A DNA stretch of 6,935 nucleotides from Micrococcaceae bacterium UBA3381 (lineage in GTDB: Bacteria; Actinomycetota; Actinomycetes; Actinomycetales; Micrococcaceae). The position numbers and the translations under genes were made by a program. The DNA is taken from contig DEPX01000095.1 of NCBI GenBank assembly GCA_002358975.1, positions 23,347 to 30,281 of the forward strand, given 5' to 3'. A model generated the notes under the pieces. The model saw only the letters and a list, made by a program, of their open reading frames with translations, had not been told where the DNA came from and ran no database searches. Positions 1 to 5,837 of this stretch are shown piece after piece (positions within the stretch are counted from its first letter, which is position 1; each line of letters starts with the position of its first letter).

Positions 1-1150
1 CGGCAAAATGTGGAATAAAAATGATGAAACCCAAGACACACTTGCGGTCATTCCAGATTCGTCTTATGCCGGTGTGTTCCAAGTCGTCATCGATGACTGC
101 CGTACTAATGGTGCATTTGACCCAGCCACGATGGGCACGGTGCCAAACGTTGGTCTCATGGCTCAAAAGGCCGAGGAATACGGTTCCCACGATAAAACCT
201 TTGTGATGGATGCTGATGGCACTATGGAAGTCGTGGACTCTGAAGGTAACGTGCTGATGAGCCACCAGGTAGAAGAAGGCGATATCTGGCGTGCCATCCA
301 GACCAAGGACGTACCGGTACGCGACTGGGTTAAGCTGGCGGTCACTCGCGCCCGTGCAACCCAGACGCCGGCTATCTTCTGGTTAGACGCCGAACGGGCG
401 CACGATGCCCAGGTCATCGAGAAGGTTAAAGCCTATCTGCCCGAACATGACACCGAGGGACTAGAAATTCGTATCATGGCCCCAGAGCGGGCCACCAAGT
501 ACACCGTGGATCGGTTACGCAAGGGCGAAGACACTATCTCGGTAACCGGTAATGTTTTGCGTGACTACTTGACTGACTTATTCCCGATTTTGGAATTGGG
601 TACGTCCGCTAAGATGCTATCGATTGTTCCGTTGCTCAACGGTGGCGGTCTGTTTGAAACCGGTGCTGGCGGATCGGCTCCTAAACACGTGGACCAGCTG
701 CTGGAAGAAAACCACTTGCGTTGGGATTCGCTGGGTGAATTTTTGGCCTTGGCCGTATCGTTTGAACACCTTGCTACCGCGACCGATAACTCGCGCGCAC
801 AAGTATTAGCAGATGCCTTGGATACCGGCACGGGTCTTTACCTGGAGGAAGGTCGCTCACCATCGCGTAAGACCGGTGAACTGGATAACCGCGGTTCACA
901 CTTCTACGTGGCGCTGTACTGGGCTGAAGCCTTGGCCAAACAGACCGAAGATGCTGACCTTGCAGAGGCAATCAAACCTGTTGCCGAGGAGCTGCGCGCA
1001 AATGAAGACGTCATTGTACAAGAACTCAACGGTGCGCAGGGCCAAGCCGTCTCTATCGGTGGGTATTACTACCCGAACGACGAAAAAACGTCGGAGGTCA
1101 TGCGCCCATCAGCGACACTGAATCAGATCGTCAACGGTTTAGCGTCCTAG
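1..1150 (+). CDS. icd: NADP-dependent isocitrate dehydrogenase, monomeric type (C-terminal half)
   Basis: This enzyme oxidises isocitrate to 2-oxoglutarate and CO2 in the cytosolic TCA cycle, making NADPH. The reading frame is open from base 2 and runs off the left edge, so the ATG at base 8 is an internal Met and not the start. Counting from that Met, residues line up with the ligands known for the Azotobacter vinelandii monomeric enzyme at a constant offset of 362: Tyr58 (Tyr420), Arg185 and Asp186 (Arg547, Asp548), Asp190 (metal ligand Asp552), and the NADP 2'-phosphate contacts His227, Arg238 and Arg287 (His589, Arg600, Arg649). The motifs NGGGLFETGAGGSAPKH and GRSPSRK are strongly characteristic. 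About 360 N-terminal residues are missing, giving a full length near 740, normal for the family. It ends in TAG, followed by a strong hairpin terminator. The domain is intact and probably functional; the family assignment is near certain. Confidence 0.97.
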   Translation, partial: GKMWNKNDETQDTLAVIPDSSYAGVFQVVIDDCRTNGAFDPATMGTVPNVGLMAQKAEEYGSHDKTFVMDADGTMEVVDSEGNVLMSHQVEEGDIWRAIQTKDVPVRDWVKLAVTRARATQTPAIFWLDAERAHDAQVIEKVKAYLPEHDTEGLEIRIMAPERATKYTVDRLRKGEDTISVTGNVLRDYLTDLFPILELGTSAKMLSIVPLLNGGGLFETGAGGSAPKHVDQLLEENHLRWDSLGEFLALAVSFEHLATATDNSRAQVLADALDTGTGLYLEEGRSPSRKTGELDNRGSHFYVALYWAEALAKQTEDADLAEAIKPVAEELRANEDVIVQELNGAQGQAVSIGGYYYPNDEKTSEVMRPSATLNQIVNGLAS

Positions 1151-1170
1151 TACTGCCTGGACCATAACCC

Positions 1171-1215
1171 AAATGTTGGGGTCGCTACCGGTTGGTAGCG
1201 ACCCCAACATTTTTT
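1171..1215 (+). terminator. Rho-independent terminator of icd, shared with the convergent glutaminase gene
   Basis: Bases 1171-1189 pair perfectly with 1194-1212, giving a 19-bp stem with a 4-base GGTT loop, followed by a run of six T (1210-1215) on the plus strand. It lies 20 bases after the icd stop. The glutaminase stop on the opposite strand is only 7 bases beyond the stem. On the minus strand the stem is followed by just TTT and then G-rich sequence, so termination there should be weaker. The hairpin probably insulates both converging genes. Confidence 0.93.
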
Positions 1216-1218
1216 GAA

Positions 1219-3180
1219 TTAGTCATATTGTTCCGGATCATATTCTTCACGTGCACCTGCTTCACGTGAAGACTGTTCCAATACGGTATAGGCTTCGCGG
1301 GCGATGGCAGTCCATAGGCGGATGGCTAATTGCGGATTTGATTTTTCAATCGATGCGATTTTCTGGGCAGATAGTACAAGTACCTCAACGTCATCTACCG
1401 CGCGAATAGTAGTCAGCTGGCGGCCAGTATAGGTAAGCGCAAACTCCCCGAAAGTGGTACCGGGGGACAGATATACGTGACGGTAGCGGGCATCGCCTTT
1501 GCCCTGGGCGGCTAGTTCTACACGGCCGGAGCGAATAAAATAAATCCCGCCAAACGGTTGGCCTACGCGTCGGATAACCGTATCTGCCGTATAGCTGCGC
1601 AACTCCATATAGCCGGCCAGTTCGTCCACGTCAGCGTCGTTGAGGAATTCGAAGACCGGTGCAGCCTCTGGTTCCCGTGGCGAGTCATCGGTGTGCAGCA
1701 CATCGCGAGCATAACGTTGTGCCAACCGCAATTCTGCCCATTCAAGTGCCGCGGAGCGATTATCAAATAACCGAAATTCGCCGGTAATTTCTTGCTCAAT
1801 GGATTCGGCGTCGGAAGGCAGGTCAATTTGGCCGGCCGACGCCGCTTTGGCTTTCTCACGAGGGTCTGGCAAATACAGGTCGTCACGAACGCTAATGTAA
1901 TCGAGAATGCTTTCGACTAAGGCCTCGCCCCAATCAATGAAGATAATGTCTTTGCCTTCATCTCGCCATACAGTAGTCATGGATGCCAGCATGAGAATAG
2001 CTGCTTTACCGTAATCGTCCACACCCTGGAAATCGATAATGACCATCGACACTTCATCGTCCATCTCGACGATGGTGCGAACCATAGTCTCAGTTTCAGC
2101 AAAGCCGAGATCTCCGGAGACCTCGAGAATCTGACAGCGTTCGCCAAATTGTGAAGTAATTCGTGACAGTTCTGTAGAGCGTACGACGCCCAAGGACGCA
2201 TCGGCCAGTGAATAGTGAGCCCGCAGGGTTGAGCCGCCAAGCGGTGCGGCATCGGCATAATGCAAGCCCAGATCGCGGGTGACCCTACGAATGGCAGCCG
2301 CACCGCGTACCGAGTTGCCGTGACTATCAAGCGGCGCGGAATAGACCCCGATACCTAACTGGCCGGGTACCACTACCATGATCCCGCCATCAACACCGGA
2401 TTTGGCCGGTAAACCAATGTCGATCATCCAGTTGCCGGCAGCATCGTACATACCGCAGGTCATCATGACTGCCAATACCTGCCTGGTGGTGTCTTCCGAA
2501 AATACTTCTCGGCCCGTGACCGGATTAACGCCCTTATTGGCCAGGGTAGCAGCCATCATGGAAAGGTTTTCTGTGGTGACATCGGTAGAACATTCTAAAA
2601 AGTAATCTTGAACTACCGGTTCGGGATCGGAATCAATGATTTCAAACGATCTCAGCAACCAGGCCAGCGCTCTGTTACGGTGTCCACCAATATTTTCAGC
2701 GTGGTACACGCTCCGGTTGATTTCTAGTTCACCGGGGGACCCGTCCGCTGCTAGTTCCATGATCCGGGAAATGCGGGTGATGCGATCTTTGCCCCCACTA
2801 CCTTTGATAAGCCCCACGGTGGCGATGGCACCGGCATTGATCATGGCGTTATCGGGCCGGCCGCTCTGATGCTGAAGGGATATTTCGTTGAACGGATCAC
2901 CAGAGGGTTCGACATCAATTTTTTTACCTACTTCTCGCGGCCCCAAATCATCGAGTGCCAGACCGTAAGCAAAAACTTTGGCGATGGACTGAATTGCGAA
3001 TTTATGGTCTGCATCGCCAGAGGAATATTGGTGCCCGTTAACCGTGGTAACGGTGATTCCCACTTTGTTGATATCGGGACTTGCCGCCACTTCGGTTACC
3101 GGGTTGACGTTACCCGACGTCATTGGACGTAAATTTTCCAGCATTTCAGATAAGTACCGGTGCAGAGGCGAGATCATCAT
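1219..3180 (-). CDS. glsA: Glutaminase-STAS-cyclic nucleotide-binding domain fusion protein
   Basis: Predicted cytosolic L-glutaminase (glutamine to glutamate plus ammonia), 653 residues. Residues about 1-307 are the serine-dependent glutaminase fold: Ser65-x-x-Lys68, Asn115 in NAGAI, Glu162, Asn169, Tyr193, Tyr245 in CGMYD and Val263 in LPAKSGV match the ligand residues of known glutaminases by spacing. Residues about 335-445 form a STAS domain. A linker containing ALEWAE (478-483) leads to a cyclic-nucleotide-binding domain (about 510-635) with the FGEFAL cassette (577-582). No signal peptide or membrane segment is seen. Glutaminase plus a C-terminal STAS-like domain is known from Micrococcus; the added cNMP domain suggests regulation by a nucleotide or other ligand. 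Oddities: the usual YIP active-site tyrosine seems absent (Pro27-Val28-Thr29), and the STAS and cNMP key positions are altered. ATG at 3180 is preferred over the upstream TTG (3186), which abuts the Shine-Dalgarno. It lies 30 nt after the dehydrogenase gene and is probably cotranscribed with it. Confidence 0.93.
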   Translation of the reverse strand: MMISPLHRYLSEMLENLRPMTSGNVNPVTEVAASPDINKVGITVTTVNGHQYSSGDADHKFAIQSIAKVFAYGLALDDLGPREVGKKIDVEPSGDPFNEISLQHQSGRPDNAMINAGAIATVGLIKGSGGKDRITRISRIMELAADGSPGELEINRSVYHAENIGGHRNRALAWLLRSFEIIDSDPEPVVQDYFLECSTDVTTENLSMMAATLANKGVNPVTGREVFSEDTTRQVLAVMMTCGMYDAAGNWMIDIGLPAKSGVDGGIMVVVPGQLGIGVYSAPLDSHGNSVRGAAAIRRVTRDLGLHYADAAPLGGSTLRAHYSLADASLGVVRSTELSRITSQFGERCQILEVSGDLGFAETETMVRTIVEMDDEVSMVIIDFQGVDDYGKAAILMLASMTTVWRDEGKDIIFIDWGEALVESILDYISVRDDLYLPDPREKAKAASAGQIDLPSDAESIEQEITGEFRLFDNRSAALEWAELRLAQRYARDVLHTDDSPREPEAAPVFEFLNDADVDELAGYMELRSYTADTVIRRVGQPFGGIYFIRSGRVELAAQGKGDARYRHVYLSPGTTFGEFALTYTGRQLTTIRAVDDVEVLVLSAQKIASIEKSNPQLAIRLWTAIAREAYTVLEQSSREAGAREEYDPEQYD

Positions 3181-3186
3181 AGGCAA

Positions 3187-3192
3187 TCCCTC
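3187..3192 (-). promoter_or_regulatory. Shine-Dalgarno that decides the glutaminase start
   Basis: On the minus strand GAGGGA sits 6 nt before the ATG at 3180-3178. A TTG codon at 3186-3184 is in frame and gives a two-residue-longer protein, but it directly touches the Shine-Dalgarno, which leaves no usable spacing. A second ATG (3177-3175) follows immediately and is the only other realistic start. Confidence 0.75.
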
Positions 3193-3210
3193 AATGTCGT
3201 CTGGGTGTGA

Positions 3211-4173
3211 TTAGTAGCCGGCTTCTGTATCGACCAGGCCTTCTAACTTATCCGGTGCGGTTCCTGCTGCCAAACTGGTTAAATTTCGTTCGATACGTTC
3301 GTCAAGCAAACGAATTACCATCGGTGGAGTATCAGCGGTATGCGGCGTGATGATGCAGTTTGGTTCATCCCATAAAGGGTGGCCATCAGGTAAGGGCTCC
3401 GGATCGGTAACATCTAACCCGGCCGATCGAATACTGCCGTCGGACAAAGCTGAAACGAGTGCATCGGTGTCAACCAGATTGCCACGAGCAATATTGACTA
3501 AGACTGCGTCGTCATCCATCAGATCAAACTGTTGGGGGCCAAACATATGCCGGGTATCCGGGGTGGCCGCAGCGGCCAACACCACAACGTTGGCTTCAGG
3601 TAACACCTCGTTCAATTGGTCTGCGGTAACCGTATTATGCGCGCCCGGTAGTGGATCAGGTCTACGACGCACTACGGTGATATGAGTGTCCCAAGTGGAA
3701 AATAGTCGCACTAATTCCGCCCCGATGCCTCCGGCTCCGATGATTAGCACGTTGGCACCGTCCAAGGTGGTGCCATACGATTCACCCCAGCTGGTGGCGC
3801 GTATGCGTTCGGGCAGGTGGCGTAGTAATGCCAAAGTGAGCGCTAATGCGTGTTCGGCTACGGGCGGGGCGAAACTTCCTTTTGCGGAAGTAAACGATAC
3901 GTCCGGGTACCGCTTGGCCACCGGCAGGAATGATTCGACTCCGGCAAAGGGCAGCTGTACCCAGGACACTTGAGGGTTTGCAGCCAGAGTCTGTTCAATG
4001 ATTGCCGAGTCCAGCATGCGGATAACGACAATGGCGGTGGCGTTGCCGTCATCGGGTGCGACAATCTCAAACCCATGCTCATGTGCTGTTGCCACCGTAG
4101 TTTCATCAGCGTTTTCAAACGGCGTATTATCGCGTTGTTCTTGTACCGGCAAAATTACGATCTTTTGTGTCAT
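3211..4173 (-). CDS. D-isomer-specific 2-hydroxyacid dehydrogenase family oxidoreductase
   Basis: A 320-residue member of the D-2-hydroxyacid dehydrogenase family, which interconverts 2-oxoacids such as glyoxylate, hydroxypyruvate or phenylpyruvate with D-2-hydroxyacids using NAD(P)H. The NAD-binding core (about 100-285) contains GAGGIG (146-151). The catalytic set is Arg230 in NIARGNLVD, Glu259 in DPEPLP and His278 in ITPHTAD. After the second beta strand comes VVRRRP (167-172), without the acidic residue that NAD-specific members carry, so NADP(H) preference is likely (inference). The divergent N-terminal substrate domain does not allow a substrate to be named; glyoxylate/hydroxypyruvate reductase is one candidate. 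The ATG at 4173 is preceded by AGGTGA (4189-4184) at 10 nt. It lies 71 nt after the carbonic anhydrase homologue and 30 nt before the glutaminase start, consistent with one transcript. Confidence 0.92.
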   Translation of the reverse strand: MTQKIVILPVQEQRDNTPFENADETTVATAHEHGFEIVAPDDGNATAIVVIRMLDSAIIEQTLAANPQVSWVQLPFAGVESFLPVAKRYPDVSFTSAKGSFAPPVAEHALALTLALLRHLPERIRATSWGESYGTTLDGANVLIIGAGGIGAELVRLFSTWDTHITVVRRRPDPLPGAHNTVTADQLNEVLPEANVVVLAAAATPDTRHMFGPQQFDLMDDDAVLVNIARGNLVDTDALVSALSDGSIRSAGLDVTDPEPLPDGHPLWDEPNCIITPHTADTPPMVIRLLDERIERNLTSLAAGTAPDKLEGLVDTEAGY

Positions 4174-4220
4174 GGCCCTATGCTCACCTGGATACTTTGG
4201 AAAACTATCAATGTTAGTTG

Positions 4221-4236
4221 TCCGGCAATCACCGGA
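4221..4236 (-). other. Small intercistronic hairpin between carbonic anhydrase homologue and dehydrogenase
   Basis: On the minus strand TCCGGT and GCCGGA pair around a GATT loop (six pairs, one G-T), 9 nt after the TAG stop at 4247-4245. No T-run follows, so it is not a terminator; it could stabilise an mRNA end or be chance. The rest of this 71-nt gap shows no clear promoter. Confidence 0.3.
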
Positions 4237-4244
4237 AAGGTGCT

Positions 4245-4769
4245 CTATTCTACGTCTTCGGCGCGGAGATGTTCCGTAGCCAGCTGCACATACGTGGTTG
4301 CGTTTCCGCGTAGCCCAGCGACTTGTTCGCCATTGAGTTCGCGACGAACCTTGGCTGGTACACCGGCTACCAGCGAATTGGGTGGTATCTCCATGCCCTC
4401 CGGCACCATTGAATTAGCGGCAACCAGCGAGCCTGCTCCAACTGTTGCGCCGTTGAGGACGGTAGCGTTCATACCGATCAGCGCCCCGTCACCAATAGTA
4501 GCGCCGTGGACGATGGCGGCATGGCCTACCGAGACGTCATTGCCAATAGTGCACGGGAAACCTTCATCAGCGTGTAGAACCACATTATCTTGCAGATTTG
4601 AGCGGGCGCCCACCGAGATCGCAGCGGAGTCTCCACGAACCGATACACCATAGAAAGCCGACGAGCTTTCTGCCATGGTGACGTCACCGGTAATGGCTGC
4701 AGTTTCTGCTAAAAACACTGACTCGTGAATGCGGGGAGATTTGCCCAGAACTTTTTTAATAATTGCCAT
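4245..4769 (-). CDS. Gamma-carbonic anhydrase family hexapeptide-repeat protein
   Basis: A 174-residue left-handed beta-helix protein of the gamma carbonic anhydrase / YrdA-PaaY family, normally a homotrimer with a metal at each subunit interface. The three metal-binding histidines are His66 (VVLHAD), His83 (VGHAAIVHG) and His88. Arg45 and Asp47 (VRGD), Asn58 and Gln60-Asp61 also match conserved active-site positions. Hexapeptide repeats of the type [LIV]-G-x-x-x span about 12-140, followed by a C-terminal helix. Length is normal for the short bacterial type that lacks the N-terminal extension of the archaeal Cam enzyme. The likely reaction is CO2 hydration in the cytosol, but many family members have no proven activity and PaaY acts as a thioesterase, so the activity is inferred. 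AGGG lies 7 nt before the ATG; the same bases could instead form a -10 box of a leaderless promoter. It sits 68 nt downstream of purU. Confidence 0.93.
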   Translation of the reverse strand: MAIIKKVLGKSPRIHESVFLAETAAITGDVTMAESSSAFYGVSVRGDSAAISVGARSNLQDNVVLHADEGFPCTIGNDVSVGHAAIVHGATIGDGALIGMNATVLNGATVGAGSLVAANSMVPEGMEIPPNSLVAGVPAKVRRELNGEQVAGLRGNATTYVQLATEHLRAEDVE

Positions 4770-4775
4770 ACGGTC

Positions 4776-4804
4776 ACCCTAAAACTCCCGAGTAGTGGTG
4801 TCAC
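4776..4804 (-). promoter_or_regulatory. Possible leaderless promoter for the carbonic anhydrase homologue
   Basis: On the minus strand GTGACA (4804-4799) is followed after 17 nt by TAGGGT (4781-4776), which fits the loose actinobacterial TAnnnT -10 pattern. Six bases separate it from the ATG at 4769, so transcription could begin at the start codon itself. Seen by eye only; the alternative is readthrough from purU with AGGG acting as a ribosome site. Confidence 0.3.
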
Positions 4805-4833
4805 TACCTGGTTGACCTGGGTGCTAGCGCCCA
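4792..4833. repeat. Cluster of short inverted and direct repeats in the purU-downstream spacer
   Basis: Three overlapping or adjacent small repeats fill most of the 68-nt spacer. GTAGTG (4792-4797) and CACTAC (4802-4807) form an inverted repeat around four bases. ACCTGG occurs twice, at 4806-4811 and 4815-4820. The 16-base dyad 4818-4833, centred on GCTAGC, matches at seven of eight pairs. None has a T-run, so they are not intrinsic terminators; operator sites or mRNA structure are possible. Confidence 0.4.
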
Positions 4834-4837
4834 CGGG

Positions 4838-5707
4838 TTATTCAAAAATAACGGTGCGGTCGCCGTCCATGAGCACACGGTGTTCGGTATGCCACTGCAC
4901 CGCCTGCACGAGAGTCGCACCCTCTACAGCACGACCACGCTGAACAAAATCTTTTGCAGTCAGCGCATGATTGACCCGCTGGACGCGCTGTTCAATAATG
5001 GGGCCTTCATCAAGATCTGCGGTCACGTAGTGGGCCGTGGCGCCGATCAGTTTTACTCCGCGGTCGTGTGCCTGATGATAGGGTCGTGCACCTTTGAACG
5101 ACGGCAAGAAAGAATGGTGGATGTTGATTGCTTTGCCGTCGAGTTTTTGGATCAGCTCATCCGAGAGTATCTGCATGTAACGGGCTAAAACAACCAGTTC
5201 GATGTCGAATTCGTCTACCAGTTCCATTAACCGTTTTTCGGCTTCAGCCCTATTCGTGGTGCCATCGTCGTATTTGATCATTGGGATATGTACGAACGGC
5301 ACGTCATAGAAATAGGCCATGGGTTGCAGATCCAAATGGTTGGATACGATAACGGGTACTTCAACCGGCAAGGTTCCGGAGTGTTGTTGGAATAACAGTT
5401 CATTCATGGTCCGGCCGTCTTTAGAAACCATGATTAGCGTGCGTGTCTTCTCAGCGGCGTCATAAACGTGGGCATCCATGTTGAAGGTTTCCACCACGGT
5501 GGCGATAGCCTGTTGGGTTTGTTCTACCGTGCAATCGGTGGCGAACTGGACACGCATAAAAAACACACCGCTATTGGGTGAATCGAATTGCTGAGATTCC
5601 GCAATATCAGCATTTACCTCTAGTAATGCCCCGGTGATCGCATGGACTATGCCAGGCTGGTTTTCACACGACAACGTGACGATGAGGCTATTTTTACCGG
5701 TGACCAT
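4838..5707 (-). CDS. purU: Formyltetrahydrofolate deformylase
   Basis: Hydrolyses 10-formyltetrahydrofolate to formate and tetrahydrofolate in the cytosol, balancing the one-carbon pool and supplying formate, for example to PurT-type purine synthesis. The 289 residues match the family length. An N-terminal ACT domain (about 6-85, with CENQPGIVHAIT at 14-25) is followed by a formyltransferase fold (about 88-289). The catalytic Asn195, His197 (AINIHHSFLPSFKGARPY) and Asp233 (LDEGPII) triad is complete. The ACT domain normally makes PurU responsive to methionine and glycine in E. coli; whether that holds here is unknown. The ATG at 5707 has AGGA 10 nt upstream, and the intervening bases form a perfect palindrome, ACAGTACTGT. 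It is the first gene after the catalase terminator and probably heads a four-gene transcription unit. Confidence 0.97.
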   Translation of the reverse strand: MVTGKNSLIVTLSCENQPGIVHAITGALLEVNADIAESQQFDSPNSGVFFMRVQFATDCTVEQTQQAIATVVETFNMDAHVYDAAEKTRTLIMVSKDGRTMNELLFQQHSGTLPVEVPVIVSNHLDLQPMAYFYDVPFVHIPMIKYDDGTTNRAEAEKRLMELVDEFDIELVVLARYMQILSDELIQKLDGKAINIHHSFLPSFKGARPYHQAHDRGVKLIGATAHYVTADLDEGPIIEQRVQRVNHALTAKDFVQRGRAVEGATLVQAVQWHTEHRVLMDGDRTVIFE

Positions 5708-5717
5708 ACAGTACTGT
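5708..5717. repeat. 10-bp perfect palindrome between purU ribosome site and start codon
   Basis: ACAGTACTGT reads the same on both strands and touches the purU ATG directly. It fills the spacing between AGGA and the start codon. A protein bound there, or a small mRNA fold, could influence purU, but a 10-bp palindrome can also occur by chance. Confidence 0.4.
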
Positions 5718-5742
5718 TCCTATCCGTTAGACAATGTTGGCT

Positions 5743-5770
5743 ATATTAGCGCGAAATCCGGTCGTGAAAA
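5743..5770 (-). promoter_or_regulatory. Possible purU promoter
   Basis: On the minus strand TTTTCA (5770-5765) and TAATAT (5748-5743) are 16 nt apart, each matching four of six sigma-A consensus bases. They lie between the catalase terminator and the purU ribosome site, and the -35 candidate overlaps the terminator's T-rich tail. A promoter is expected here because the terminator would isolate purU from catalase transcription. Confidence 0.35.
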
Positions 5771-5811
5771 GAAAAATTCCGGTCCCCTCAGTACGAGGGA
5801 ACCGGAATTTT
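5767..5811 (-). terminator. Rho-independent terminator of the catalase gene
   Basis: Bases 5773-5789 pair with 5795-5811 (17 pairs, five-base loop 5790-5794). The one irregular pair, 5784/5800, is a G-U wobble in the minus-strand RNA but a C-A mismatch in a plus-strand RNA. On the minus strand the stem runs into TTTTTCTTTT, the required U-rich tail. Both points indicate that it serves the catalase transcript, whose stop lies 26 bases upstream. Confidence 0.9.
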
Positions 5812-5837
5812 GGAGAACTAACCAGGAATCGTTCAGG

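Noticed and set aside
8..10. ATG at base 8 as the start of icd
   Set aside because: The frame is open upstream to the window edge, and residue spacing matches positions 363 onward of the monomeric enzyme, so this is an internal Met.
1977..2330. Minus-strand open frame in a second phase inside the glutaminase gene
   Set aside because: It is out of frame with a continuous multidomain protein and has no motifs; there is no evidence for a frameshift because the main frame is unbroken.
3181..3186. TTG start giving a 655-residue glutaminase
   Set aside because: The TTG touches the Shine-Dalgarno GAGGGA, leaving no spacing; the ATG at 3180 has a spacing of 6 nt.
3347..3973. Two adjacent plus-strand open frames over the dehydrogenase gene
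   Set aside because: Antisense shadows of a gene with intact catalytic and nucleotide-binding motifs.
4221..4236. Hairpin after the carbonic anhydrase gene as a terminator
   Set aside because: Only a six-pair stem with no T-run afterwards; it does not split the putative operon.
3970..4653. Long plus-strand open frame of 227 codons
   Set aside because: It lies antisense over the dehydrogenase and carbonic anhydrase genes, has no recognisable motif or ribosome site, and its composition (Ser/Thr/Pro/Arg rich) is that of a shadow frame.
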